Position numbers and translations under genes: made by a program. Shown here in pieces: positions 1 through 5,028 of a stretch of DNA of 5,085 nucleotides. The notes beneath the pieces are model-generated. The model searched no databases, was not told where the DNA came from, and saw nothing but the letters and a program-made list of their open reading frames with translations. Each line of letters starts with the position of its first letter. The first letter of the stretch is position 1. The stretch covers positions 1 through 5,085 of the forward strand of contig CALEZJ010000559.1 of NCBI GenBank assembly GCA_937927885.1, given 5' to 3'. The DNA comes from an uncultured Paracoccaceae bacterium (GTDB lineage: Bacteria > Pseudomonadota > Alphaproteobacteria > Rhodobacterales > Rhodobacteraceae).

Positions 1-28
1 GGATATTTGAGGACAGATGAGGGGCAGG
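1..28 (+). repeat. Dispersed intergenic repeat, copy 1 (possibly cut by window edge)
   Basis: The first 28 bases contain ATATTTGAGGACAGATGAGG followed by GGCAGG. The reverse complement of 4463-4492 aligns with this stretch: 23 of the 28 bases are identical, with two single-base gaps, and the shared core is TATTTG..GG..AGATGA..GGGGCA. No reading frame with coding character runs through it; the longest frame entering from the left stops at 49-51. From memory, short elements with an (A/G)TATTTG...GATGA core are common between genes in Rhodobacteraceae, but I cannot verify that here. The true left end may lie outside the window. Its function is unknown. Confidence 0.55.
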
Positions 29-87
29 ACGGCGGTTCGCAAGGCTTCTAGCAGTCCGATGCGGACCGCGCCAGCGCGCAGGAACCC

Positions 88-112
88 GCCCGAAACCCGC
101 GCGCGGGCTTTT
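88..112 (+). terminator. Possible intrinsic terminator or leader hairpin upstream of fabF
   Basis: GCCCG at 88-92 can pair with CGGGC at 104-108, and the region contains the 12-base perfect palindrome CCCGCGCGCGGG at 96-107. It is followed directly by TTTT at 109-112. This GC-stem-plus-T-run arrangement fits an intrinsic terminator for a gene to the left (acpP would be the usual neighbour), or an attenuator in the fabF leader. The T-run is short and is itself part of the next inverted repeat (109-124), so termination is only a possibility. Confidence 0.4.
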
Positions 113-124
113 CCAGCCGGAAAA
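109..124 (+). repeat. Inverted repeat TTTTCC-agcc-GGAAAA in fabF leader
   Basis: This is a perfect 6-bp inverted repeat with a 4-base spacer, 45 bases before the fabF start and directly after the palindrome at 96-107. It could be a protein-binding dyad, or a second RNA stem that competes with the first for the T-run. The rest of 1-169 shows no convincing sigma-70 promoter and no open frame of coding character. Confidence 0.4.
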
Positions 125-157
125 CACTGTGTATGTGGCAATCTGATGCCCTTGGTC

Positions 158-163
158 GGAGGA
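158..163 (+). promoter_or_regulatory. Ribosome binding site of fabF
   Basis: GGAGGA lies six bases before the ATG at 170. This strong Shine-Dalgarno match fixes the fabF start. The out-of-frame ATG at 133 has no such signal and opens only a short shadow frame. Confidence 0.8.
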
Positions 164-169
164 TGACGC

Positions 170-1432
170 ATGCGCCGGGTTGTGGTGACGGGTCTGGGAA
201 TGGTGACGCCGCTGGCCTCGGGGGTCGAGGCGACCTGGTCGCGGCTTCTGGCCGGGCAATCGGGGGCCGGGCCGATCACGCGCTTCGACGCGAGCCACCT
301 CGGCACGACCTATGCCTGCGAGATCCCGCTGGGCGACGGAACCGACGGGACCTTCAACCCCGATCAGTGGATGGAGCCCAAGGACCGGCGCAAGGTGGAT
401 GATTTCATCCTTTACGGCATGGCCGCCGCGACACAGGCGGTGCGCGATGCCGGCTGGGAACCCGAGGACGAGGAAAGCCGCCTGCGCACCGGGGTGATGA
501 TCGGATCGGGCATCGGCGGGTTGCAGACGATTGCCGAGACGGCCTTGCTGATCAAGGAAAAGGGGCCAAAGCGCGTCTCGCCCTTTTTCATTCCGGGTAG
601 CCTGATCAACCTGATTTCGGGGCAGGTCAGCATCCGGTTCGGGTTCAAGGGGCCGAACCATGCGGTGGTGACCGCCTGTTCGACGGGCGCCCACGCCATC
701 GGCGATGCGGCGCGGCTGATTGCGTTTGGCGACGCGGATGTGATGGTGGCGGGCGGGGCCGAGGCGCCGATCTGCGAGATTGGCATCGCCGGGTTCAACG
801 CCTGCAAGGCGCTGTCAACCAAGCGCGCGCACGAGCCGCAGAAGGCCAGCCGCCCCTATGACGCGGACCGCGACGGATTCGTGATGGGCGAGGGGGCCGG
901 GGTGGTGGTGCTCGAGGAACTCGAGCACGCCCGCGCGCGCGGCGCGCGGATCTATTGCGAGGTGCTGGGCTATGGCCTGTCGGGCGACGCCTATCACATC
1001 ACCGCCCCGTCGGAAGATGGCGACGGCGGCTTTCGCAGCATGTCGGCCGCGCTGAAGCGGGCAGGGATCACGCCGGATCAGGTGGATTACATCAACGCCC
1101 ATGGGACCTCGACGATGGCCGACACCATCGAACTGGGCGCGGTCGAGCGGCTGATGGGCGAGGCGGCCGCAAAGGCCACGATGTCGTCGACAAAGTCGAG
1201 CATCGGCCATCTGCTGGGCGCTGCGGGCGCGGTCGAGGCGATTTTCTGCGTGTTGGCGATCCGCGACCAGATCGCCCCGCCGACGATCAACCTGGACAAT
1301 CCGGCGGTGACGCCAAGGCTGGACCTTGCGCCCAATACCGCTCGCCCGCGCAAGATCGAGGTCGCCCTGTCAAACAGCTTCGGCTTTGGCGGCACCAATG
1401 CCAGCCTGGTACTGGGCAAGGTTCGCACCTGA
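170..1432 (+). CDS. fabF: 3-oxoacyl-[acyl-carrier-protein] synthase II (beta-ketoacyl-ACP synthase II, KAS II)
   Basis: This is a cytosolic condensing enzyme of type II fatty-acid synthesis. It joins an acyl group carried on its active-site cysteine to malonyl-ACP, releasing CO2 and extending the chain by two carbons. KAS II enzymes typically handle the longer chains, including the C16:1 to C18:1 step. The 420-residue product has the usual length and a complete thiolase-fold architecture. The N-terminus is VVVTGLGMVTPL. The nucleophile is Cys170 in VTACSTGAHA. The two catalytic histidines are His311 in NAHGTST and His347 in SSIGHLLGA, with Lys342 just before the latter. The glycine-rich C-terminal loop is SNSFGFGGTNA (401-411). 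The start is set by GGAGGA six bases upstream. The stop overlaps the mltG start by one base, which suggests translational coupling. The family match is very secure; assignment to FabF rather than a FabF-like paralogue is likely from length, motifs and the mltG neighbour. Nothing is truncated. Confidence 0.95.
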   Translation: MRRVVVTGLGMVTPLASGVEATWSRLLAGQSGAGPITRFDASHLGTTYACEIPLGDGTDGTFNPDQWMEPKDRRKVDDFILYGMAAATQAVRDAGWEPEDEESRLRTGVMIGSGIGGLQTIAETALLIKEKGPKRVSPFFIPGSLINLISGQVSIRFGFKGPNHAVVTACSTGAHAIGDAARLIAFGDADVMVAGGAEAPICEIGIAGFNACKALSTKRAHEPQKASRPYDADRDGFVMGEGAGVVVLEELEHARARGARIYCEVLGYGLSGDAYHITAPSEDGDGGFRSMSAALKRAGITPDQVDYINAHGTSTMADTIELGAVERLMGEAAAKATMSSTKSSIGHLLGAAGAVEAIFCVLAIRDQIAPPTINLDNPAVTPRLDLAPNTARPRKIEVALSNSFGFGGTNASLVLGKVRT

Positions 1433-2583
1433 TGTGGAAGCACATCGCGGCGAACGCGCTGACCCTGCTGATCGTGGCCATCGTCCTTCTGGGCGGGGTG
1501 GTCACGATGGGCCAGCGCGCCTTTGTCGCCGAGGGGCCCCTGGAGCAGCCGATCTGCCTTCGAGTCGAGCGCGGCGCGAGTCTGCGTGCGGTGGCGCAAT
1601 CGCTGACCGAACAGGGCGCGGTGTCGAACGCCATGCTGTTCCGGCTTGGCGCGCAATATGACGGACGCGATTCGCAGTTGCGCTTTGGTGCCTATCTGGT
1701 GCCGCCGCGTGCCTCGATGGATGCGATCCTCGATCTGGTGACGCAGGGCGGGGCCTCGACCTGCGGGACCGAGGTGGTTCTGCGTATCGGTGTCACACAG
1801 GCCAGCTATCTGGTGCGCGAACTGGATCCCGCCACCAGCCGCTTTACCGAAACATTGACGCTGCCGCTGGAGACAACCGAATTTCCGGCCGATTATCGGA
1901 GCGTGGCTGCGCAGGCTGATACGAGGTTCCGGGTTGCCATCGCCGAGGGTGCGACGAGCTGGCAGATCTGGAACGCGCTGTCGCAGGCCGAGTTCCTGTC
2001 GGGCCCGCCCGGTGAGGTGCCGGCCGAGGGCACGTTGTCGCCTGACAGCTACGAGGTACGGCGCGGGGCCGAGCGCAGTGCGCTTCTGGCCGAGATGGCC
2101 AGTCGGCAGGCGGCAATTCTGGCGCGCGCCTGGGAAAACCGGGTGCCCGGCCTGCCGCTGCGCAGCCCGGAAGAGGCGCTGATTCTGGCCTCGATCGTGG
2201 AAAAGGAAACCGGTGTCGCCGACGAGCGGCGGGTGGTGGCCAGCGTGTTCCTGAACCGTCTGCGCGTGCCGATGCGGCTGCAGACCGACCCCACGGTGAT
2301 CTATGGCATCACGCGCGGGCAGGGCGTTCTGGGACGCGGTCTGAGGCGGTCCGAGTTGAACGCGCCGACGCCCTGGAACACCTATCAGATCGACGGTCTG
2401 CCGCCGACGCCCATCGCCAATCCCGGTCGTGCCAGCATCGAGGCGGTGCTGGATCCGGACACGACGCCCTATCTCTATTTCGTGGCGGATGGCACCGGGG
2501 GGCATGCCTTTGCCACCACTCTTGCCGAGCACAACGCCAATGTCGCGCGCTGGCGCCAGATCGAGGCGACTCAGGGTAATTAG
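1432..2583 (+). CDS. mltG: Endolytic murein transglycosylase MltG (YceG-like)
   Basis: MltG is an inner-membrane lytic transglycosylase that cuts nascent glycan strands from within, leaving a 1,6-anhydro end, and is thought to set peptidoglycan strand length. The ATG at 1432 (383 residues) overlaps the fabF stop as TGATG, with a weak AAGG ten bases upstream; the same frame is open further upstream but lies inside fabF. Residues 7-27 form one hydrophobic segment after a short N-terminus with Lys3, as expected for a single-pass protein with a periplasmic body. A LysM-like region covers about 40-105. The catalytic domain carries SIVEKET (254-260), in which Glu257 matches the catalytic glutamate known from E. 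coli. This is followed by SVFLNRL (271-277), TDPTVIYG (285-292) and TPIANPGRASIEA (326-338). It is somewhat longer than the E. coli enzyme (about 340), with the extra length in the middle (about 110-175). In E. coli the order is acpP-fabF-pabC-mltG, so the neighbourhood supports the call. Confidence 0.94.
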   Translation: MWKHIAANALTLLIVAIVLLGGVVTMGQRAFVAEGPLEQPICLRVERGASLRAVAQSLTEQGAVSNAMLFRLGAQYDGRDSQLRFGAYLVPPRASMDAILDLVTQGGASTCGTEVVLRIGVTQASYLVRELDPATSRFTETLTLPLETTEFPADYRSVAAQADTRFRVAIAEGATSWQIWNALSQAEFLSGPPGEVPAEGTLSPDSYEVRRGAERSALLAEMASRQAAILARAWENRVPGLPLRSPEEALILASIVEKETGVADERRVVASVFLNRLRVPMRLQTDPTVIYGITRGQGVLGRGLRRSELNAPTPWNTYQIDGLPPTPIANPGRASIEAVLDPDTTPYLYFVADGTGGHAFATTLAEHNANVARWRQIEATQGN

Positions 2584-2591
2584 GGTTTTAG

Positions 2592-2620
2592 GCATTCGCC
2601 GGATGCTCGCGTTGCGCGAG
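2592..2620 (+). promoter_or_regulatory. Two adjacent dyads upstream of the candidate terS promoter (possible operator)
   Basis: An imperfect 15-base palindrome, GCATTCGCCGGATGC (2592-2606, six of seven pairs matching), touches a perfect inverted repeat, CTCGCG-ttg-CGCGAG (2606-2620). The second dyad ends four bases before the TTGACC box at 2625. That position suits an activator or repressor site, since its centre would be about 48 bases before the inferred transcript start. In Rhodobacter capsulatus the GTA cluster is known to be directly activated by GafA; whether this is such a site is inference. Alternatively the two dyads are weak RNA stems following mltG. Confidence 0.4.
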
Positions 2621-2624
2621 TGGA

Positions 2625-2654
2625 TTGACCGAGGAAACGCGCTCTGGTAGTAAT
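2625..2654 (+). promoter_or_regulatory. Candidate sigma-70 promoter for the terS-terL genes
   Basis: TTGACC (2625-2630) matches five of six bases of the -35 consensus. A weak -10 follows, read either as TAGTAA at 2648-2653 with a 17-base spacer or as AGTAAT at 2649-2654 with an 18-base spacer. The area (TAGTAATT) is the most AT-rich in an otherwise GC-rich gap, and it faces terS. Transcription would start near 2661, giving a leader of about 90 bases. The -10 is poor, as would suit an activator-dependent promoter. This rests on sequence resemblance only. Confidence 0.45.
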
Positions 2655-2681
2655 TGCGGCATGCTGGATGGATTCGGCGCG

Positions 2682-2705
2682 CGGCCCGGGGCACCCCCCG
2701 GGCCG
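2682..2705 (+). terminator. Strong GC hairpin in the terS leader (attenuator or terminator)
   Basis: CGGCCCGGGG (2682-2691) and CCCCGGGCCG (2696-2705) form a perfect ten-base-pair stem with a CACC loop. It is followed by TTTCCCGTTTCC, an imperfect T-rich tail. It could end transcripts arriving from fabF-mltG. If the promoter at 2625-2654 is real, it instead sits inside the terS leader and could act as an attenuator. The broken T-run makes efficient intrinsic termination uncertain; the hairpin itself is certain from base pairing. Confidence 0.55.
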
Positions 2706-2709
2706 TTTC

Positions 2710-2739
2710 CCGTTTCCGCTCGCGCGGGGCAGCGAACGG
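2710..2739 (+). promoter_or_regulatory. Second leader hairpin next to the terS ribosome binding site
   Basis: CCGTT (2710-2714) and CGCT (2717-2720) pair with AGCG (2731-2734) and AACGG (2735-2739). This gives a nine-pair stem with a two-base bulge and a ten-base loop. It ends one base before the weak Shine-Dalgarno AGG at 2741-2743, eight bases from the terS ATG. The placement could limit ribosome access, which would fit tight control of a costly packaging system, but this is inference. Confidence 0.35.
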
Positions 2740-2751
2740 CAGGCGACACGC

Positions 2752-3087
2752 ATGACACAGCACGACCCCCAACCGGGGGAGGAGCCCCTGCACCACCTTG
2801 TGGCGCAGGCGGAACGGCAACTGGCCGCATATGGCGAACAGCTCGATGCGGCGATCGAGGACATCAGGGCGGGCAATCTGGCGACGATCAAGGATCAGAT
2901 CGCGTTGGCCGCTGCCCTGCGCAAGGCATTGGAGGCCGTATTCAGTGAGCGTGCAAGGCTTGAGAAACTCGTGGGAGCTGACCGAAACGGCGGCGGAGAG
3001 CTGGATCTCGACGCCGCAGGGGCCGAGGTGCGACGCCGAATGGCTCGCCTGCGCGCCGCGCAGCCTGCGCGAGGAGGTCCTGACTGA
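2752..3087 (+). CDS. Small, helical protein; likely GTA small terminase subunit TerS (orfg1/gp1-like)
   Basis: This encodes 111 residues. The ATG at 2752 has a weak AGG eight bases before it; the in-frame ATG at 2668 would put the 2682-2705 hairpin inside the gene and is less likely. The protein is highly charged and almost wholly helical in character. A heptad-like stretch (about 13-75) contains AERQLAAYGEQLDAAIEDIR and ends in SERARLEKLV. A flexible glycine/aspartate linker follows at about 76-88, then a basic helix, EVRRRMARLRAA (92-103). No helix-turn-helix is evident. Small terminases guide DNA to the large terminase. The RcGTA protein gp1 is reported as an unusual TerS suited to non-specific packaging, and its position directly before terL matches this gene. 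The call rests on size, helical character and synteny rather than a diagnostic motif. Third-position GC by hand count is about 78% up to 2943 and about 60% in the part shared with terL, showing the constraint of two overlapping frames. Confidence 0.7.
   Translation: MTQHDPQPGEEPLHHLVAQAERQLAAYGEQLDAAIEDIRAGNLATIKDQIALAAALRKALEAVFSERARLEKLVGADRNGGGELDLDAAGAEVRRRMARLRAAQPARGGPD
2931..2947 (+). promoter_or_regulatory. Ribosome binding site and GTG start of terL inside terS
   Basis: GGAGG at 2931-2935 is nine bases before the GTG at 2945, which is in the terL frame. A second in-frame GTG at 2951 is 15 bases away and less favourable. There is no in-frame ATG between 2833 and the Walker A motif. 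Third-position GC in the terL frame, counted by hand, is 42 of 46 codons (91%) from 2945 to 3082, against 35 of 49 (71%) between 2798 and 2944. Coding therefore seems to begin here. Confidence 0.6.
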
Positions 3088-4366
3088 CCTGACGCCGCAG
3101 GAACTGGCGGCGCTGCCCTGGCTCTTTGACTTCTGGGCGCTGCCGCATCAGCGCGCGCCCGAAGGCCACTGGCGAAGCTGGGTCTGCATGGGCGGGCGCG
3201 GCGCGGGGAAAACCCGCGCCGGCGCCGAATGGGTGCGCGCGCAGGTGGAAGGGGGGCGGCCGGGCGATCCCGGCCGGGCCCGGCGCGTGGCGCTGGTGGG
3301 CGAGACGCTGGATCAGGTGCGCGAGGTGATGGTCTTTGGCGAATCGGGCATCCTCGCCTGCTCGCCCCCCGATCGCCGTCCGCATTGGGAGGCCACGCGG
3401 CGGCGGCTCGTGTGGCCGAACGGCGCGGTGGCGACCTGCTATTCGGCCCAGGAGCCCGAATCGCTGCGTGGCCCGCAATTCGATGCGGCCTGGGCGGACG
3501 AGTTGGGCAAATGGAAGAAATCCGCCGAGGTCTGGGACATGCTGCAATTTGCCCTCAGGTTGGGCGACGACCCGCGGGCGGTGGTGACGACCACGCCCCG
3601 CGCGCAGGGCGTCCTGCGCGCGCTTCTGGCCAACCCCTCGACCGTGCTGACCCAGGCGCCGACCGAGGCCAACCGCGCCTTTCTGGCGCCCTCGTTCCTG
3701 ACCGAGGTCGAGGCGCGCTATGGCGGAACGCGGCTGGGGCGGCAGGAACTGGAGGGCGCGTTGCTCGAGGACGCCGAGGGCACCCTGTTCCCCCAATCCC
3801 TGATCGATGGCTGCCGGATCGCGGCGGCGCCAGCCTTTTCGCGCGTCGTCGTCGCCGTCGATCCGGCGGTCAGTGGCCACGCCGGATCGGACCTGTGCGG
3901 CATCGTGGTGGTGGGGGCAATGACCGAGGGCCCCGTCACCGACTGGCGCGCCGTGGTGCTGGAGGACGCGAGCCTGCGTGCCGCGAGCCCCTCGGACTGG
4001 GCGAATGCCGCCATCGCAGCGATGCGCCGCCACAAGGCGGATCGGCTGGTGGCCGAGGTCAACCAGGGCGGAAACCTCGTGGCCTCGGTCCTGCGCCATG
4101 TCGACCCGCTGGTGGCGGTGCGCGCCGTCCATGCAACCCGCGGCAAAGTCGCGCGCGCCGAACCCGTCGCGGCCCTTTATGAACAGGGCCGCGTCAAGCA
4201 TCTGCGCGGGCTTGCGTCACTGGAAGAACAGATGGCGCAAATGACCGCGCAGGGCTATGCGGGCACCGGCAGCCCCGACCGCGTGGATGCGCTGGTCTGG
4301 GCCCTGACCGACCTGATCCTTGACCCCGCCGACCGCTGGCGCGCGCCGGGGGTCCGGTTGCTCTGA
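2945..4366 (+). CDS. Terminase large subunit (GTA TerL, orfg2/gp2-like; Terminase_6 type ATPase-nuclease)
   Basis: TerL is the motor that threads DNA into a prohead through the portal using ATP, then cuts it. With the GTG start the protein has 473 residues. The ATPase half shows Walker A GGRGAGKT (83-90) after the family-typical LPWLFDFWALPHQ (58-69). Walker B is FDAAWADE with Asp185 and Glu186, and the coupling motif is VVTTTPR (213-219). The RNase H-fold nuclease half shows the expected acidic residues: Asp306 in VVVAVDPAVS, Glu371 in LVAEVNQGGN and Asp448 in DRVDALVWAL. All motifs are intact, so it should be active. The style (GGRGAGKTRAGAEWVR, FDAAWADELGKW) matches GTA-type TerL of Rhodobacterales. 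It overlaps terS by 143 bases, an unusual amount. The start is the uncertain point: ATG 2798 (522 residues) would overlap nearly all of terS, and a CTG at 3080 just after GAGGAGG would give about 428 residues. The terminase identity is secure; the GTA rather than prophage origin is inferred from synteny. Confidence 0.9.
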   Translation: MSVQGLRNSWELTETAAESWISTPQGPRCDAEWLACAPRSLREEVLTDLTPQELAALPWLFDFWALPHQRAPEGHWRSWVCMGGRGAGKTRAGAEWVRAQVEGGRPGDPGRARRVALVGETLDQVREVMVFGESGILACSPPDRRPHWEATRRRLVWPNGAVATCYSAQEPESLRGPQFDAAWADELGKWKKSAEVWDMLQFALRLGDDPRAVVTTTPRAQGVLRALLANPSTVLTQAPTEANRAFLAPSFLTEVEARYGGTRLGRQELEGALLEDAEGTLFPQSLIDGCRIAAAPAFSRVVVAVDPAVSGHAGSDLCGIVVVGAMTEGPVTDWRAVVLEDASLRAASPSDWANAAIAAMRRHKADRLVAEVNQGGNLVASVLRHVDPLVAVRAVHATRGKVARAEPVAALYEQGRVKHLRGLASLEEQMAQMTAQGYAGTGSPDRVDALVWALTDLILDPADRWRAPGVRLL

Positions 4367-4456
4367 CCGGGGGGGCGTCGGCCATCGGGCGCACGCCGGA
4401 CAACCCCCAGGGGTGCCGCGCACCTCCCCCGCGGACATTCGAGGCACGAAACTGGA

Positions 4457-4492
4457 GGGGGGCCTTGCCCCTTCATCTTGCCCCAAATACTC
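4457..4492 (-). repeat. Dispersed intergenic repeat, copy 2 (inverted relative to copy 1)
   Basis: Read on the minus strand from 4492, the sequence is GAGTATTTGGGGCAAGATGA followed by AGGGGCAAGG, matching 1-28. At its plus-strand left end GGGGC (4459-4463) pairs with GCCCC (4467-4471) around a CTT loop, with two further G-T pairs possible. The following TTCATCTT gives it some look of a terminator for terL. At the right, 4511-4525 adds another GC hairpin. The combination of GC hairpins with a conserved AT-containing core resembles mobile-like intergenic repeats; no ends or target duplication can be recognised. Confidence 0.55.
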
Positions 4493-4510
4493 GTCTTGCC
4501 ACGGTTCCCC

Positions 4511-4525
4511 GGGGCGCGGCGCCCC
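4511..4525 (+). repeat. GC-rich hairpin GGGGCG-CGG-CGCCCC
   Basis: A perfect six-pair stem with a three-base loop lies inside a 15-base palindrome. It is followed by CTTGCC rather than a T-run, so it is not a typical intrinsic terminator. It lies 19 bases beyond the repeat core at 4463-4492 and may be part of the same element. Confidence 0.45.
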
Positions 4526-4568
4526 CTTGCCAGAGCGCCCGGTCGCGGGCAGGGTCGGGCAGGGACAC

Positions 4569-4576
4569 AAGGAGGA
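4569..4576 (+). promoter_or_regulatory. Ribosome binding site of the DUF606-type gene
   Basis: AAGGAGGA lies five bases before the ATG at 4582. It is the best Shine-Dalgarno sequence in the window and selects this start over the in-frame ATG at 4465, which would add residues read through the repeat region. Confidence 0.8.
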
Positions 4577-4581
4577 CCGGC

Positions 4582-5028
4582 ATGACCGACACGATGCGCT
4601 ATGCTGCGATCATGCTGGCGGCCGGGGTCGGAATTCCGCTGCTGGCGGCACTCAATGCGCAATTGGGCGCGCGCATTGGCTCGCCAACGGCGGCGGCTGT
4701 GGTACTGTTTTGCGTGGCGCTCGTGGTGTCGCTGGCCGCGATGCTGGTCACCCGCGGGGCGGGCGGGCTGGCGCAGCTTTCCGCGCAGCCGGTGCATCTG
4801 TTTCTGGGCGGGGCGCTGGTCGCCTTCTATGTCCTCGCCGTCACTTTTGTCGCGCCGCGGTTCGGGGTCGGGACTGCGGTCTTTTTCGTGCTTCTGGGGC
4901 AGATGGTCTCGGCGGCGGTGATCGACCAGTTCGGGCTTTTTGGCGCGCTGGTGCGGCCCCTGACCCTGATGCGCGCGGCCGGGATCGGTTTCATGGCGCT
5001 GGGGCTCTTGCTGATCCAGCGCGCCTGA
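4582..5028 (+). CDS. DUF606/YdcZ-family integral membrane protein (DMT superfamily, putative exporter)
   Basis: The 148-residue, very hydrophobic product has about five membrane helices (roughly 7-25, 36-58, 72-90, 96-115, 132-146) and a short N-terminus. Two family-like signatures are visible. One is AGVGIPLLAALNAQLG (14-29), which resembles the conserved Q/N-rich first helix of DUF606 proteins (here Asn25 and Gln27). The other is GQMVSAAVIDQFGLFG (106-121), the typical fourth-helix motif. DUF606 proteins are half-size members of the drug/metabolite transporter superfamily. They probably work as pairs or dimers in the inner membrane; the substrate is unknown for this one. The length is normal for the family and nothing looks broken. 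It follows terL after a 215-base gap with its own strong ribosome site, in the place where a GTA portal gene would be expected, so a role in GTA production is not implied by sequence. The family call is good; the function is open. Confidence 0.82.
   Translation: MTDTMRYAAIMLAAGVGIPLLAALNAQLGARIGSPTAAAVVLFCVALVVSLAAMLVTRGAGGLAQLSAQPVHLFLGGALVAFYVLAVTFVAPRFGVGTAVFFVLLGQMVSAAVIDQFGLFGALVRPLTLMRAAGIGFMALGLLLIQRA

Larger units (their letters stand above)
4367..4581 (+). other. Non-coding gap between terL and the membrane-protein gene
   Basis: These 215 bases show no gene I would support. They hold runs of G and C that can pair, such as GGCGT 4374-4378 with ACGCC 4393-4397, but no T-run follows that pair. 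They also hold the inverted copy of the dispersed repeat with flanking hairpins (4457-4525). The gap breaks the tight packing of the upstream genes, so the following gene may be transcribed on its own. Confidence 0.6.

Noticed and set aside
131..150. Resemblance of GTATGTGGCAATCTGATG to the repeat core
   Set aside because: It needs several gaps and mismatches and is no better than chance similarity.
955..1431. Extension of the mltG frame upstream to an ATG at 955
   Set aside because: The added residues are a shifted reading of fabF. The ATG at 1432 is followed at once by the membrane anchor and matches the usual MltG start.
2668..2751. terS starting at the ATG at 2668
   Set aside because: It would place the perfect ten-pair hairpin inside the coding region, has no ribosome site, and adds a Pro/Arg-rich segment unlike the helical remainder.
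1087..2820. 577-residue open frame on the minus strand across fabF, mltG and the terS gap
   Set aside because: It lies opposite two clearly identified genes, is rich in Arg/Pro/His/Gly typical of antisense reading in high-GC DNA, and shows no recognisable domain.
2798..2944. terL starting at the ATG at 2798
   Set aside because: The added 49 residues are a frame-shifted reading of terS (Arg/Trp/Ser-rich), third-position GC drops to about 71%, and there is no good ribosome site.
3229..4182. 317-residue plus-strand frame inside terL
   Set aside because: It is a Gly/Arg/Ala-rich shadow of terL with no domain signature.
2942..4201. 419-residue open frame on the minus strand opposite terL
   Set aside because: It is antisense to a terminase with intact motifs, has low-complexity Arg/Gly/His composition, and shows no family signature.
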